Notes: generated by a model not told the origin, from the letters alone. 64,000 nucleotides of DNA from Agarilytica sp045430345 (GCA_045430345.1 JAILXT010000004.1:186001-250000), one strand, 5' to 3'; positions 36,362-45,700 are shown, counted from the stretch's first letter. Numbers and translations: made by a program.

Positions 36362-36850
36362 ATGAAAAGTACGCAAAAAGGTTTTACATTAATTGAATTG
36401 ATGATTGTTGTGGCAATTATCGGAATTTTGGCTGCTGTGGCGTTGCCCGCATATCAGGACTATACGGTTCGAGCTAAGGTTTCTGAAGGATCCGTTGCTG
36501 CAAGTGGTATGAAGCCGGGAGTTACTGATCTATTTAGTGATAGAGGCATGGCTGGTATTACTGCTTATGCCGGCCAAGTTGGTGGTCCTGAAATGTTAAC
36601 TGACTTGATAACTGCGGTTGCTGTTGATGCGGCAACTGGTGAGATTCAGGTGACTCTTGGTGGTATCCCCCAGTTAGGAGCTGGTACAGACGTTATCGCG
36701 TTCATGCCGCAAATTGATAACACTGCACTTTCAGATACTAACACTACTGGAACCATTGAATGGGTGTGTAGTAACAACCCGCCAAACGGCATTGCGTCTA
36801 CGACTACGATTGCTGATGAATTTCTTCCTGCTAACTGTCGTTCATACTAA
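36362..36850 (+). CDS. pilA: Major type IVa pilin
   Basis: A 162-aa prepilin with a short leader MKSTQKG, cut by PilD before F8, followed by the canonical helix FTLIELMIVVAIIGILAAVALPAY with glutamate at mature position 5. The variable domain ends in a disulfide loop expected between C136 and C159. It is the structural subunit of type IVa pili, divergent from pilB-pilC-pilD. GGAG lies about 9 nt before the ATG. A strong terminator follows. Confidence 0.94.
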   Translation: MKSTQKGFTLIELMIVVAIIGILAAVALPAYQDYTVRAKVSEGSVAASGMKPGVTDLFSDRGMAGITAYAGQVGGPEMLTDLITAVAVDAATGEIQVTLGGIPQLGAGTDVIAFMPQIDNTALSDTNTTGTIEWVCSNNPPNGIASTTTIADEFLPANCRSY

Positions 36851-36864
36851 TACTTAGCTGCTAG

Positions 36865-36899
36865 AAAAAAACCGCGACAATGTCGCGGTTTTTTTTATT
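36865..36899 (+). terminator. Intrinsic terminator after pilA, probably bidirectional
   Basis: An inverted repeat CCGCGACAATGTCGCGG is preceded by a run of A and followed by a run of T. It would stop pilA transcription and also nadC transcription from the other side. Confidence 0.85.
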
Positions 36900-37022
36900 T
36901 TAAAATTGCTTGTGAGCTTACCGATTCAAATCCAGTTCAGTTGTTGATAGGGCTAAAAACTCGCTAATATTGACATTCGATTTCTTGCAGAAAGTTACTT
37001 GTAAATAAAGTTTGCCTTTGAT

Positions 37023-37865
37023 TTAGAGGAGACGAAAGGATAGGTCGATAGCTTGGCTGTGTTTCGTAAGTGCTCCTAAGGAAATGTAGTCAATAGGTAG
37101 GTCTCGACAAATCCGTATGTCGTCAAAACGTATATTTCCAGATAGTTCGTATTTGGTAGGGCCTTGGTTAATCGTTTTTAATTGGTCAAGCATCGAGGCG
37201 TCAAAATTGTCCAGCATTACAATCTCAGCTTTTTGATTTATAGCTCTTATTAACTCCTCGATGGTCTCCACTTCTATTTCAACGGTTATTTCGGGGTGTA
37301 AGTCTTTCGCTGTTTTTATTGCATTTTCAATCGACCCGCACGCTGCAATATGGTTTTCCTTAATCAAATAAGCATCAAACAACCCAATCCGGTGGTTGTG
37401 GCACCCGCCCGTAGCAACCGCATACTTCTGAGCGGTGCGAAGCCCTGGAATAGTTTTTCGCGTATCGAGTAGTTTGATATGGCTATCACCAAGTGCTTCG
37501 GCGAAAGCGTTGGCTTTGGTGGCTGTCCCACTTAAAAGCTGTAAGAAGTTTAGCGCGGTTCGCTCGCCAGTAAGAAGTACTCGCGAGTTGCCGGATAGCG
37601 TAACTAGGGTTGAGTCTGCTTTGACCGAATCCCCATCTTTTACATGCCAATCAATAGAAACAGAATCATCGAGCTGTTTGTAGGTTTCATCGACCCATGC
37701 GGTGCCGCATATCACACAGTCTTCTCTCGTGATGATACGAGCGGTATCTGTTTGATCTGCCGGGATTAGTTGGGCGGTGATATCCCCTGAACCAATATCT
37801 TCTTCAAGGGCAATTTTAACGGATCGGGTGATGTCTTCTCTAATGTCGTTTAACGCGATATTCAT
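37023..37865 (-). CDS. nadC: Nicotinate-nucleotide pyrophosphorylase (quinolinate phosphoribosyltransferase)
   Basis: NadC converts quinolinate and PRPP to nicotinate mononucleotide in NAD synthesis. The 280-aa protein has EEDIGSGDITAQLIP at the N-terminus, ERTALNFLQLLSGTAT, LLDTRKTIPGLRTAQKYAVATGGCHNHRIGLFDAYLIKENH (with the conserved RK-H-K phosphate-binding residues), and VEVETIEEL followed by IVMLDNFD. The start is 8 nt after an aspartic protease gene. Confidence 0.95.
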   Translation of the reverse strand: MNIALNDIREDITRSVKIALEEDIGSGDITAQLIPADQTDTARIITREDCVICGTAWVDETYKQLDDSVSIDWHVKDGDSVKADSTLVTLSGNSRVLLTGERTALNFLQLLSGTATKANAFAEALGDSHIKLLDTRKTIPGLRTAQKYAVATGGCHNHRIGLFDAYLIKENHIAACGSIENAIKTAKDLHPEITVEIEVETIEELIRAINQKAEIVMLDNFDASMLDQLKTINQGPTKYELSGNIRFDDIRICRDLPIDYISLGALTKHSQAIDLSFRLL

Positions 37866-37873
37866 AGTGTGCT

Positions 37874-38380
37874 TTAGTTGAGTTGTTTAATGGTAAGTGT
37901 GGAAGCTCGTTGAGTAAGCTCTAGATCTTTGAGTGCGCTCATTCCTAGCAGTATTTCTGGTCCCAGCATACCGGGATTGATGGATGCGCGGACATTAGAA
38001 AGTTTTATGGTGCCAAGTTGGAGCGAGTCTATCTGAGTGTTACGGGTTTGGACAATACCGTTGGCGGTCATGGCTTGGTTTCTTCGTCCTGGTTTTAGAC
38101 CGATTTTCTGTGCAATGGCTGAGGGCACAGCGACGTCCGTTGCGCCGGTGTCTAATAAAAATACAACGGGATAGCCGTTTATGAGTCCGCTAGCGATATA
38201 GTGGTTTTGTCTATTTTGCTGAAGAATGACTTCGCCGGGGGTATCTTGTGCCACTGAGTGGTTGGGGTTGTATTGTTCGTCTTCCCATTTGCCGAATATG
38301 AATGTGAGTGCGATCAGTACTAACATCCATGAAATGATCAGCATGCCTTTGCCGATCTTCTTTTCTGGTGATGTTCCCAT
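37874..38380 (-). CDS. Retropepsin-like aspartic protease, membrane-anchored
   Basis: A 168-aa protein with one N-terminal membrane segment (about 13-31) and a periplasmic domain of the single-domain clan AA type. The active-site motif is FLLDTGATDVAVP (about 71-83), and the second conserved glycine region is LGPEILLGMSALKDLELTQRASTLTI. Proteins of this family (TIGR02281-like) would act as dimers. The substrate is unknown. It is 8 nt upstream of nadC, as in other gammaproteobacteria. Confidence 0.85.
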   Translation of the reverse strand: MGTSPEKKIGKGMLIISWMLVLIALTFIFGKWEDEQYNPNHSVAQDTPGEVILQQNRQNHYIASGLINGYPVVFLLDTGATDVAVPSAIAQKIGLKPGRRNQAMTANGIVQTRNTQIDSLQLGTIKLSNVRASINPGMLGPEILLGMSALKDLELTQRASTLTIKQLN

Positions 38381-38616
38381 TGGTGTTTAAAAAGCCTTTT
38401 TATATTGTCTAATTCTAGGTTCCGCACGTATTATCGCGGACTGTCGTGCCAATCTGCAAAAACTTGAAATTTCTTCACAAATTTTATTGTGGTCTGTGAT
38501 ACATTTCGCGTTCTCGGCCTATCGCCCGTGGTCATCTTAAAGTGTACATTATACTCTATACAGGCTCTGTAATAGCGTAAGTCCTGTGTACGTTCAAAGT
38601 TTAGGAGGATTGGTAG

Positions 38617-41082
38617 GTGCCTGAACATGCCAAGCAAGATACTGAAGCGAAGGTAGTACATTTGGAGCCAGAAAGCCAAAGAATCGTGCGAGCGAAACTC
38701 GCAAGGTTGCCCGCCGCCGTTCATTCGGTTCATGAGAAGGGTCGGTTTCTTGTGCTTAACTTGCTCAAGACCTTCTTTGATCGCGCTGACGACTCATTAT
38801 TTGAGTTGGCGGATAAAGCGCAGTCTAATCAGGAACAAAATCTTTATTTCGACTCAATGCGTGAAGTGCGAGTACAGCGTCGCGGTATTGAGAAACGCTT
38901 CGGTGATGCTATTGATATGGCATTTTCGGAGCTTATCTCTGCTGATGCCTCCCATTCGGACGCTGCACGTAGTTTTAGCCCAGATACCTTATCTCTCGTC
39001 GAGAACGATGAGCTAGATGAAATCGTTGCGGTAGATACCTCGATAGCACGTGCAAACCAAGAATACGGCGAAGAGATTCAGTTGATCTCCTTGCGTCTTG
39101 ATAGCTTGGTGCCACTAAAAGTTTATCAGAAGAATAACCCCCTTGGCCCCGATGTGCTTTGTGCGACCTTTATGGAGGAGGCGAAAAAGCTTGATGTCGG
39201 AATTAAGGCCAAACTTGTTTTATTTAAACTGTTTGATAAAGCCGTCGTTGCTAAATTAGCGGATGTATATCTCCCAATAAACGAGTTGTTCCGAGAGCAT
39301 AATGTACTGCCATCCTTATCTTCGCAGGGTACTCAACGTTCCCGGCGACGAGGAGATACACCGTCGCAGGCAGGTTTCTCTGCTGCGCCCTCAGTTCAGT
39401 CGTCTCAAGAAATGCCTGCGTTGGGCGATGACTCAGATGTTAGTCCTGAAGTACTTTCTACCCTAAAAAATATGCTTGGAGAGCGGGTGCTTTCCAATCC
39501 TACTGCGCCGTCGCAGACTCAGGCTGCGGCTGGCGAGTTGATGCAGCTACTGTCGCGTATACAGCACATGCCTGCAGTGATGGACAATCGCGTCGCGATC
39601 AATGTTCGCTCATTGTTGAGTCAGCTCCAGCAGCAAAACGGTGTGCAGACCAAAATTGGTCAAGTCGATGACCAGGTAATGAACCTGGTAAATATGCTCT
39701 TTGATTTTATACTCGAAGATCGTAACTTGGCCGCACCGATGAAGGCACTGATCAGCCGTATGCAGATCCCCATTATCAAAGTGGCGGTTGCAGACAAGTC
39801 ATTTTTCACGAAAGGCGGCCACGTAGCACGTCGGTTACTGAATGAAATGGCGACAGCCGCAATGGGGTGGGCGGGCGATCAAGAAAACTGCGCTAAAGAC
39901 CCCCTCTTTAAGAAGATTGAATCTATTGTTCGGACCTTAATAGAGCAGTTCGAGACAGATCTAAGCATTTTTTCTGAACTCTTGACTGATTTCACTGCAT
40001 TTTTGGAAAAAGAGAAGAAGCGTGCTGCGGTGATGGAGCGCAGAACCATCGATGCTGAGGACGGAAAAGCCAAAGCTGAAGTGGCGAGAACAACAGTTGA
40101 GCTGGAGGTAGAGCTGCGAACGACGGGTGTTACATTACCTCAGGTGGTAACCGGCCTCATCAAAGATGCCTGGAGTAACGTATTGTTTGTTACTGCATTG
40201 AAATATGGTTATGACTCAGACGAATGGCATACCCAGCTTTCCGTATTGGAGGACTTGGTCGGGAGTGTTCAACCGCCTCAGAGCCTGGATCAGCGTCAAA
40301 AACTGATCAAGTTAGTGCCGGGCTTAATAAAACAACTGCGCAGCGGATTAGATACGATTTCTTACAACCCGTTTGAAATGTCAGATCTGTTTAAGTCCTT
40401 AGAAAAAGTCCATATTGCGTGTATTCGTGGGCGAGCAAAAACGAAGGCAAAAGCAGCGGAGCAAAAAGCACCTGCACCAAAAGTTCAAGCCGGTACGGCT
40501 AGTGTGCCGCCACAACAAAGACGCCATGCGGGTCAGTCGGAGGCGCCCACTGCAGGTCTGAAAGCAGGTCTTCGAAAAGGCGCGCCGATTCCTGATCAGG
40601 CGAAACGCCCTGTCCCACGCAAGCCTGCTCCTCAGGTAGAACCGGAAGAGCTTGGCGAGTTTCCTGCACGAAGCTTGCACGATCTGGCTAAAGGTGTAGA
40701 GCTGTCAGAGATCGAGACGGTTGACCGTATACTCTCGCAGTCCCAAAAAAGTGCGCCCTCGGATAGCGTCGCGCCAGAGCAAGTGCGCAGTGCGCCTTTA
40801 CCCAAAGACGACCCCTTCATGATTCAAGTTGGTAACTTTTCTCAGGGGACTTGGTTTGATATGGAAGATGACAGCGGCGAAAACGTTCGCTGCCGTTTGG
40901 CTGCTCTCATTAAGCCCACGGGCAAGTATATTTTCGTCAATCGTGCGGGGATGAAAGTCGCGGAGCACTCTCAAGAAGAGCTAGCGTACATGCTAAAAAA
41001 TAGCACGCTTAGCTCTTTAGATAACAGCATGTTGTTTGACCGTGCGCTTGAGACAGTCGTTACAGGCTTGCGTAAAGCATAA
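38617..41082 (+). CDS. DUF1631-family protein
   Basis: An 821-aa cytoplasmic protein starting at GTG 38617 behind AGGAGG. It is mostly helical, with no membrane segment. The order is: N-terminal helical region (about 1-225), a low-complexity linker (about 225-280), a second helical region (about 280-595), a proline- and alanine-rich linker (about 600-690) and a C-terminal beta-rich domain (about 735-800; GTWFDMEDDSGENVRCRLAALI). That last domain has a PilZ-like look, but the RxxxR signature is not visible. A similar gene lies between nadC and ampD in Pseudomonas, as I recall. The function is unknown. Confidence 0.82.
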   Translation: MPEHAKQDTEAKVVHLEPESQRIVRAKLARLPAAVHSVHEKGRFLVLNLLKTFFDRADDSLFELADKAQSNQEQNLYFDSMREVRVQRRGIEKRFGDAIDMAFSELISADASHSDAARSFSPDTLSLVENDELDEIVAVDTSIARANQEYGEEIQLISLRLDSLVPLKVYQKNNPLGPDVLCATFMEEAKKLDVGIKAKLVLFKLFDKAVVAKLADVYLPINELFREHNVLPSLSSQGTQRSRRRGDTPSQAGFSAAPSVQSSQEMPALGDDSDVSPEVLSTLKNMLGERVLSNPTAPSQTQAAAGELMQLLSRIQHMPAVMDNRVAINVRSLLSQLQQQNGVQTKIGQVDDQVMNLVNMLFDFILEDRNLAAPMKALISRMQIPIIKVAVADKSFFTKGGHVARRLLNEMATAAMGWAGDQENCAKDPLFKKIESIVRTLIEQFETDLSIFSELLTDFTAFLEKEKKRAAVMERRTIDAEDGKAKAEVARTTVELEVELRTTGVTLPQVVTGLIKDAWSNVLFVTALKYGYDSDEWHTQLSVLEDLVGSVQPPQSLDQRQKLIKLVPGLIKQLRSGLDTISYNPFEMSDLFKSLEKVHIACIRGRAKTKAKAAEQKAPAPKVQAGTASVPPQQRRHAGQSEAPTAGLKAGLRKGAPIPDQAKRPVPRKPAPQVEPEELGEFPARSLHDLAKGVELSEIETVDRILSQSQKSAPSDSVAPEQVRSAPLPKDDPFMIQVGNFSQGTWFDMEDDSGENVRCRLAALIKPTGKYIFVNRAGMKVAEHSQEELAYMLKNSTLSSLDNSMLFDRALETVVTGLRKA

Positions 41083-41202
41083 TCCTGCCCTAGGCCGCTT
41101 AATTGTCGGTATTCTTGGTGTGAATCCCCTGGATTTCGGGGCTTTCGCCTACTCAATCGCCAGCCCCCGTAGTATGATCAGGGAAAAGAACGAGAATCCC
41201 CT

Positions 41203-41754
41203 GTGATCGAAAACGGTTGGTGGGTAGAGGCTCAGGCGCTTCCTTCCCCTAATTTCAATACTAGACCCCCAGTGGACATCAATTTATTGGTGATTCACAA
41301 CATCAGTTTGCCGCCAGCACAGTTTGGGACAGGCAACGTTCAGCGCTTTTTTCAAAATACTCTTAATTGTGACGAGCACCCTTACTTTGAAACGATCAAA
41401 GACCTTCACGTATCGTCTCATATTTATATTGAGCGCGACGGTGGGGTGGTGCAGTTTGTGCCTTTTGGGGCGCGGGCGTGGCATGCGGGAGAGTCGATAT
41501 TTAACGGTATTCCGAACTGTAATGATTACTCCATTGGTATTGAGCTAGAGGGGTGTGATGACGTCCCGTATGAGGAGGATCAATATCATCGCCTCGTTGA
41601 GCTTAGCGAAGTATTGATGGCCGCGTATCCAGGGATTACACCCGATCGGATTGTCGGCCACTGTGACATAGCGCCAGGACGAAAGACGGACCCTGGTGGG
41701 GCTTTCGATTGGAACCGTTATAAAAATACACTCAAAGAACGAAGAGAGGGTTAA
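41203..41754 (+). CDS. ampD: 1,6-anhydro-N-acetylmuramyl-L-alanine amidase
   Basis: AmpD is a cytoplasmic zinc amidase that removes the stem peptide from 1,6-anhydro-MurNAc during wall recycling; its loss induces AmpC in other species. The 183-aa protein starts at GTG 41203. Zinc ligands are expected in LVIHNISLP and in GHCDIAPGRKTDPG (histidine and aspartate). RAWHAGES and CNDYSIGIELEGCD match E. coli AmpD closely. It is followed after 2 nt by ampE. Confidence 0.96.
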   Translation: MIENGWWVEAQALPSPNFNTRPPVDINLLVIHNISLPPAQFGTGNVQRFFQNTLNCDEHPYFETIKDLHVSSHIYIERDGGVVQFVPFGARAWHAGESIFNGIPNCNDYSIGIELEGCDDVPYEEDQYHRLVELSEVLMAAYPGITPDRIVGHCDIAPGRKTDPGGAFDWNRYKNTLKERREG

Positions 41755-41756
41755 GA

Positions 41757-42593
41757 GTGGAGTTATTTATCGTTGTAATTGCGATTTTATTTGTTCAGGT
41801 GTGGGGGGCCGAGAACCCACTGCATCGGGATGAATGGTTCGATGCTTGGCTTGCGCAAATCAATGGGTATGCAGACTCCGCATCGGCTCAGTCCTACGTA
41901 CTTTGCGTGTTTGGCCCTATCCTGCTGTTCGCCATTCTCCTCTGGTTTATCGCACAGCACTCATATTGGCCCCTTGTCCCTGTTGGGGTTATGGCTTTGC
42001 TGTATAGCTTTGGACGGGGAGAATTCAGCGAGATTGTCACGGAATACACCCAGGCCTGCTATAAAGAAGATTGGGCGTCCGGTATTTCTCGGGCCGAGCG
42101 TTTGAATGTAGATGTTGAAGGGATTGCTGAAAATGACTGGGATACCCTACATCAGCAGTTACTGGATGAAGCTGCGTATCGCGGGTTTGAGCGAATGTTT
42201 GCCGTATTGTTTTGGTTCTTTGTGTTGGGGCCAGCAGGTGCCTTACTCTATCGTTTGAGCTTTATGTTTAATGAGCGAGTGGAAGTAAATACAGCGGCAA
42301 AGAAGGTTTTATGGCTTATTGAGTGGCCAGCTGTGCGCGTACTAGGGCTTTCGTTTGCAATGACGGGTAATTTTGTAGGGTGTATTAGTCGTTGGCGGGA
42401 GAGCGTGTTGTGTATTGCGCGGCCAACAAAAATGACTATAGGGCAGTCTGTTTTGGGTGCTTTGTCTGTCGATGATGATGTGACGCAGTCCTGTGAGGTA
42501 ACGCGAAAAGAGCTTTCGCTTATGGACCGTCTATTTCGTCGGACATTGTGGTTTTGGCTGGGATCGGCCGCCATCATTATAATTATTAGCTGA
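41757..42593 (+). CDS. ampE: AmpE-like inner-membrane protein
   Basis: A 278-aa membrane protein with about four hydrophobic segments (2-14, 50-83, 142-165, 260-277). The motif NPLHRDEWFDAWLAQI near the N-terminus and GFERMFAVLFWFFVLGPAGALLYRL fit the AmpE/CobD-like family. AmpE is encoded with AmpD and is regarded as a sensory or signalling protein in beta-lactamase control; its exact activity is not established. It starts at GTG 41757 and ends 2 nt before a ParA-like gene. Confidence 0.92.
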   Translation: MELFIVVIAILFVQVWGAENPLHRDEWFDAWLAQINGYADSASAQSYVLCVFGPILLFAILLWFIAQHSYWPLVPVGVMALLYSFGRGEFSEIVTEYTQACYKEDWASGISRAERLNVDVEGIAENDWDTLHQQLLDEAAYRGFERMFAVLFWFFVLGPAGALLYRLSFMFNERVEVNTAAKKVLWLIEWPAVRVLGLSFAMTGNFVGCISRWRESVLCIARPTKMTIGQSVLGALSVDDDVTQSCEVTRKELSLMDRLFRRTLWFWLGSAAIIIIIS

Positions 42594-42595
42594 TT

Positions 42596-43363
42596 ATGAT
42601 ATCGATAGCGTTTTACAACTTAAAAGGTGGGGTGGGTAAAACCACAACCGCAGTGAATATGGCGTATTTGGCCGCAGAGGCCAAAAAAGATACGGTGCTA
42701 TGGGATTGGGACCCGCAAGGCGCTGCCAGTTGGTATATGGGCGCTGATTCAGCCAAGTCTAAGTCGATAAAACTATTGAATAAAGGGGTGCCTATTGGTC
42801 AGCTAGAGGTGAGCTCGCCGTTTGAACACTTAACATGTATACCGGCTGATCTAAGTTTACGCAGTGCTGATATAGAAGTCGCAAGTCGCCGAAATGCGAG
42901 GCGATTTATGAATAAAATGATTGAGCCCTTGAGTGAGCAGGCCTCTATAGTAGTTTTTGATTGCCCGCCGTCTTTATCTCCCAGTACCGAATATATTCTT
43001 TCTGGGGTCGATTTGGTTATTGTTCCCATTATTCCTAGCCCTTTATCTGTTCGGGCCGCTGAACAGGTCGTCGATTTTTTTGAGAAGAAAGCGCACGCAC
43101 CAGAGAAAATCGTCGGTTTTTTCAATATGGTGGATGGCCGACGTAAATTACATAAAGAGACCATTGCTGCAGCGAAAAAACTTCCGATAAAAATGTTAAA
43201 GACCGTTGTGCCGATGGATTCAGCCGCTGAGGCTATGGCGATTAAGCGCGCGCCCTTGGCAAGCTATTCACGTTATGGTCGAGCAGCGGAGTCTTACCGT
43301 AAACTTTGGAAAGAAATTGCGCGTATTGTGAATGCTCAACGTAGAGAAAAGGAGAAGGGTTAA
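42596..43363 (+). CDS. Orphan ParA-family ATPase
   Basis: A 255-aa P-loop ATPase of the ParA/MinD class. The deviant Walker A motif is KGGVGKTT (10-17), with the signature lysine K10; DWDPQGAAS is the A' motif, and VVFDCPPSLSP is Walker B. No ParB-like gene and no DNA-binding domain lie nearby, so chromosome partition is unlikely. The 2-nt gap after ampE indicates translational coupling to peptidoglycan-recycling genes. A role in placing or controlling a membrane complex is possible but is inference. Confidence 0.88.
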   Translation: MISIAFYNLKGGVGKTTTAVNMAYLAAEAKKDTVLWDWDPQGAASWYMGADSAKSKSIKLLNKGVPIGQLEVSSPFEHLTCIPADLSLRSADIEVASRRNARRFMNKMIEPLSEQASIVVFDCPPSLSPSTEYILSGVDLVIVPIIPSPLSVRAAEQVVDFFEKKAHAPEKIVGFFNMVDGRRKLHKETIAAAKKLPIKMLKTVVPMDSAAEAMAIKRAPLASYSRYGRAAESYRKLWKEIARIVNAQRREKEKG

Positions 43364-43487
43364 TTTTTTCGCTTACTTGATTTATTCCTCGTCTGTTTTC
43401 TCCGTGCGCTGAATATATCCCTATTTGCCTTTGCTTCGGCATATACTAGTGCCCCTCTCTTAGTCTTGATGCCAATTTGCCGTATAT

Positions 43488-44747
43488 ATGACCGAACCCC
43501 TTGCTGCTAAAAAAACGTTAAAACAAGCGCTGCTCAATAAGCGTATGTTGGCTTGCGTCTTAACTGGTTTTGCGTCGGGTTTGCCGCTTTACTTGTTGGT
43601 TCAATTTGTGCCTGCTTGGTTGCGATTTCACGATATCGATTTATCTACGATTGGTTTGTTCAGCCTCATGATGTTTCCGTATACATGGAAATTTTTATGG
43701 GCGCCGATTATGGATAAAGTGGTACCGCCTTTTTTGGGGCGGCGGCGTGGGTGGATGCTCATTTCCCAACTGGCGTTAGCGTCTTTGATGGCGTTGTTGG
43801 CTTTTCAAGACCCCAAATCCGATATATCGATTATTGTTGTTTTGGTGGGATGTATTGCATTTTTCAGTGCCTCACAAGATATCGTGATTGATGCTTATCG
43901 TAGAGAACTGCTGCCTGATGATGAGCTTGGTGCAGGGAATGCCTTCTTTACTCAGGCCTATCGTATCGCTTCATTTGTGCCGGGTTCGTTAGGGTTGATT
44001 CTGGCGGGCTTCTACCCTTGGGGTGTTGCGCATTTGGCAATTGCAGGGTTTATGTTGGTTACGGTCGGAGCAACTTTTTGGATTGACGAAACCTCAAAGC
44101 AGGGGGATGAACCGAAGGATTTTAGAGCGGCTGTTGTTGAACCATTCAAAGACTTTTTTAGTCGTCAATCGGTAGAGTCGGCCTTGTTAGTATTGTTGTT
44201 TATCTTTTTATATAAGCTCGGCGACAATATGGCGACGGCGCTTGAAACCCCTTTCTTTTTGGATATGGGGTTTTCAACGGTTGATATTGGTTCCGTAGCG
44301 AAGGTATCTAAAACAGCGAGTGCCGCGTTGGGCACGATCGTCGGTGGTGTTGCTATGATAAAACTTGGGATCAATCGTAGTTTATGGCTGTTTGGTTTTT
44401 TTCAGATTGGTTCTATTTTGGGGTATGCGGCACTATCAGTCGTGGGGCATAGTTATGCCATGCTTGTTGTTGCATCCGGCCTAGAATATTTTGGAGTAGG
44501 GCTGGGAACGGTCGCCTTACTTGCATTTATGTCACGAGAAACCAATACGCATTTTTCTGCCACGCAATTCGCGCTTTTTTCGAGCTTGGCTTCATTGCCA
44601 CGAACAGCCGCTAGTGCTAGTACAGGGTTTATCGTTGAATCGGTCGGTTATACGCAGTTTTTTGTGATTTGTTTTTTTTGTGCGATCCCAGGAATGCTTA
44701 TATTATTTAAAGTTGCGCCGTGGAGTGGCGATAAAGCGCGGCGTTAA
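43488..44747 (+). CDS. AmpG-like muropeptide permease (MFS)
   Basis: A 419-aa major facilitator protein with about twelve membrane segments. FASGLPLYLLVQFVPAWLRFHDIDLSTIGLFSL, YTWKFLWAPIMD, GRRRGWM and SASQDIVIDAYRRELL resemble AmpG, which imports GlcNAc-1,6-anhydroMurNAc peptides into the cytoplasm. The position 124 nt after ampD-ampE-parA supports that substrate. Other AmpG-like permeases of unknown substrate exist, so I leave the symbol empty. Confidence 0.82.
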   Translation: MTEPLAAKKTLKQALLNKRMLACVLTGFASGLPLYLLVQFVPAWLRFHDIDLSTIGLFSLMMFPYTWKFLWAPIMDKVVPPFLGRRRGWMLISQLALASLMALLAFQDPKSDISIIVVLVGCIAFFSASQDIVIDAYRRELLPDDELGAGNAFFTQAYRIASFVPGSLGLILAGFYPWGVAHLAIAGFMLVTVGATFWIDETSKQGDEPKDFRAAVVEPFKDFFSRQSVESALLVLLFIFLYKLGDNMATALETPFFLDMGFSTVDIGSVAKVSKTASAALGTIVGGVAMIKLGINRSLWLFGFFQIGSILGYAALSVVGHSYAMLVVASGLEYFGVGLGTVALLAFMSRETNTHFSATQFALFSSLASLPRTAASASTGFIVESVGYTQFFVICFFCAIPGMLILFKVAPWSGDKARR

Positions 44748-44812
44748 TGATTGCTGGTAAGAGGTTATGTTGCACCTCATGAAAATAAAGTTTCTTACGT
44801 TTTTTTCGCTTT

Positions 44813-45124
44813 CTAAGGTTCCCACAAGAAAGCACCAAGATCTATTTTCCCGTTCTTTTTGAAGGTGACACCTTCATCCATGAGTAAAGTTTTTTGCCGT
44901 TCAAACCCAGGGTGTGATTCAGGAAAAGAAATTTTACCCTGGGCATTGATAACGCGATGCCAGGGGAGCTTTGTGTTTTTTGGAAGTTTCTTTAGCGTCG
45001 TTCCAACTAAGCGTGCTGCGTTGCCTAGGCCTGCAAGTTTGGCTAAGTATCCATATGTCACGACTTTCCCCTCAGGGATCTGGCTGAGCGTTTGGTAGAT
45101 GGATTCTTGTGGCGTCGTCTCCAT
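44813..45124 (-). CDS. Alkyltransferase-like protein (ATL, MGMT family)
   Basis: A 103-aa protein matching the C-terminal DNA-binding domain of O6-alkylguanine-DNA methyltransferases. The active-site motif PCHR is replaced by PWHR (54-57), so the alkyl-accepting cysteine is tryptophan W55. This is the mark of ATL proteins, which bind O6-alkylguanine and hand it to nucleotide excision repair instead of repairing it. The helix-turn-helix region NAARLVGTTLKKLP includes the arginine (R38) that flips the base. Confidence 0.92.
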   Translation of the reverse strand: METTPQESIYQTLSQIPEGKVVTYGYLAKLAGLGNAARLVGTTLKKLPKNTKLPWHRVINAQGKISFPESHPGFERQKTLLMDEGVTFKKNGKIDLGAFLWEP

Positions 45125-45268
45125 TATCTTTTCCGTTGCGTCTTGTTAAAGGGGATTTTACCCCCATTGCAGAGGTAGAAACATTTCCCATTTGTTATAC
45201 GGCGCTAACCCTGGAGCGGGTGGGTTGCTATATATAAGAGATGTAATATTACCTATGAGGTGAGTCTT

Positions 45269-45700
45269 TTGAGAGCGTTGTTGTTACTGTTTGTTGCTGT
45301 GCCGGTTATCGAGATGTTCATTCTCATCAAGGTCGGCGGTGTGATTGGCGCACCAGCGACAATCGCCATGGTGCTTTTAACCGCGATGGCGGGTCTGGCG
45401 CTGCTAAAACGACAAGGTATGAGCACTATTGTACATGCACAGCAGAAGATGGATTCCGGTGAGCTTCCGGTCAATGAAATCGTCGAAGGCGTGTTTCTGG
45501 CGGTGGGTGGCGCGTTATTACTTACCCCGGGTTTTGTGACAGACGCCATCGGTTTTTGTTGCCTACTGCCCGGTCTCAGGCATTTGATTATTCGTCAGCT
45601 TATTGCCGTGTTGAAACCTCATATCGTGAGCTATCAAGCGTCTCACCAACGCGATGAAAATCACGTCATTGATGGTGAGTTTCGCCGCGAAGATAAGTAG
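45269..45700 (+). CDS. fxsA: FxsA-family membrane protein
   Basis: A 143-aa inner-membrane protein with hydrophobic segments near 3-20, 27-45 and 70-95 and the family motif VPVIEMFILIKVGGVIG. In E. coli FxsA overexpression relieves phage T7 exclusion by the F plasmid; its normal role is unclear. I choose the TTG at 45269 (MRALLLLF), because GAGGTGA lies 5-6 nt upstream and the N-terminus then matches relatives; the alternative is GTG 45260. It lies upstream of groES, as in E. coli. Confidence 0.88.
   Translation: MRALLLLFVAVPVIEMFILIKVGGVIGAPATIAMVLLTAMAGLALLKRQGMSTIVHAQQKMDSGELPVNEIVEGVFLAVGGALLLTPGFVTDAIGFCCLLPGLRHLIIRQLIAVLKPHIVSYQASHQRDENHVIDGEFRREDK

Noticed and set aside
42596..43363. 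ParA gene considered as part of a plasmid or chromosome partition locus
   Set aside because: No parB and no parS-like repeats nearby, and the gene is tightly coupled to ampD-ampE.
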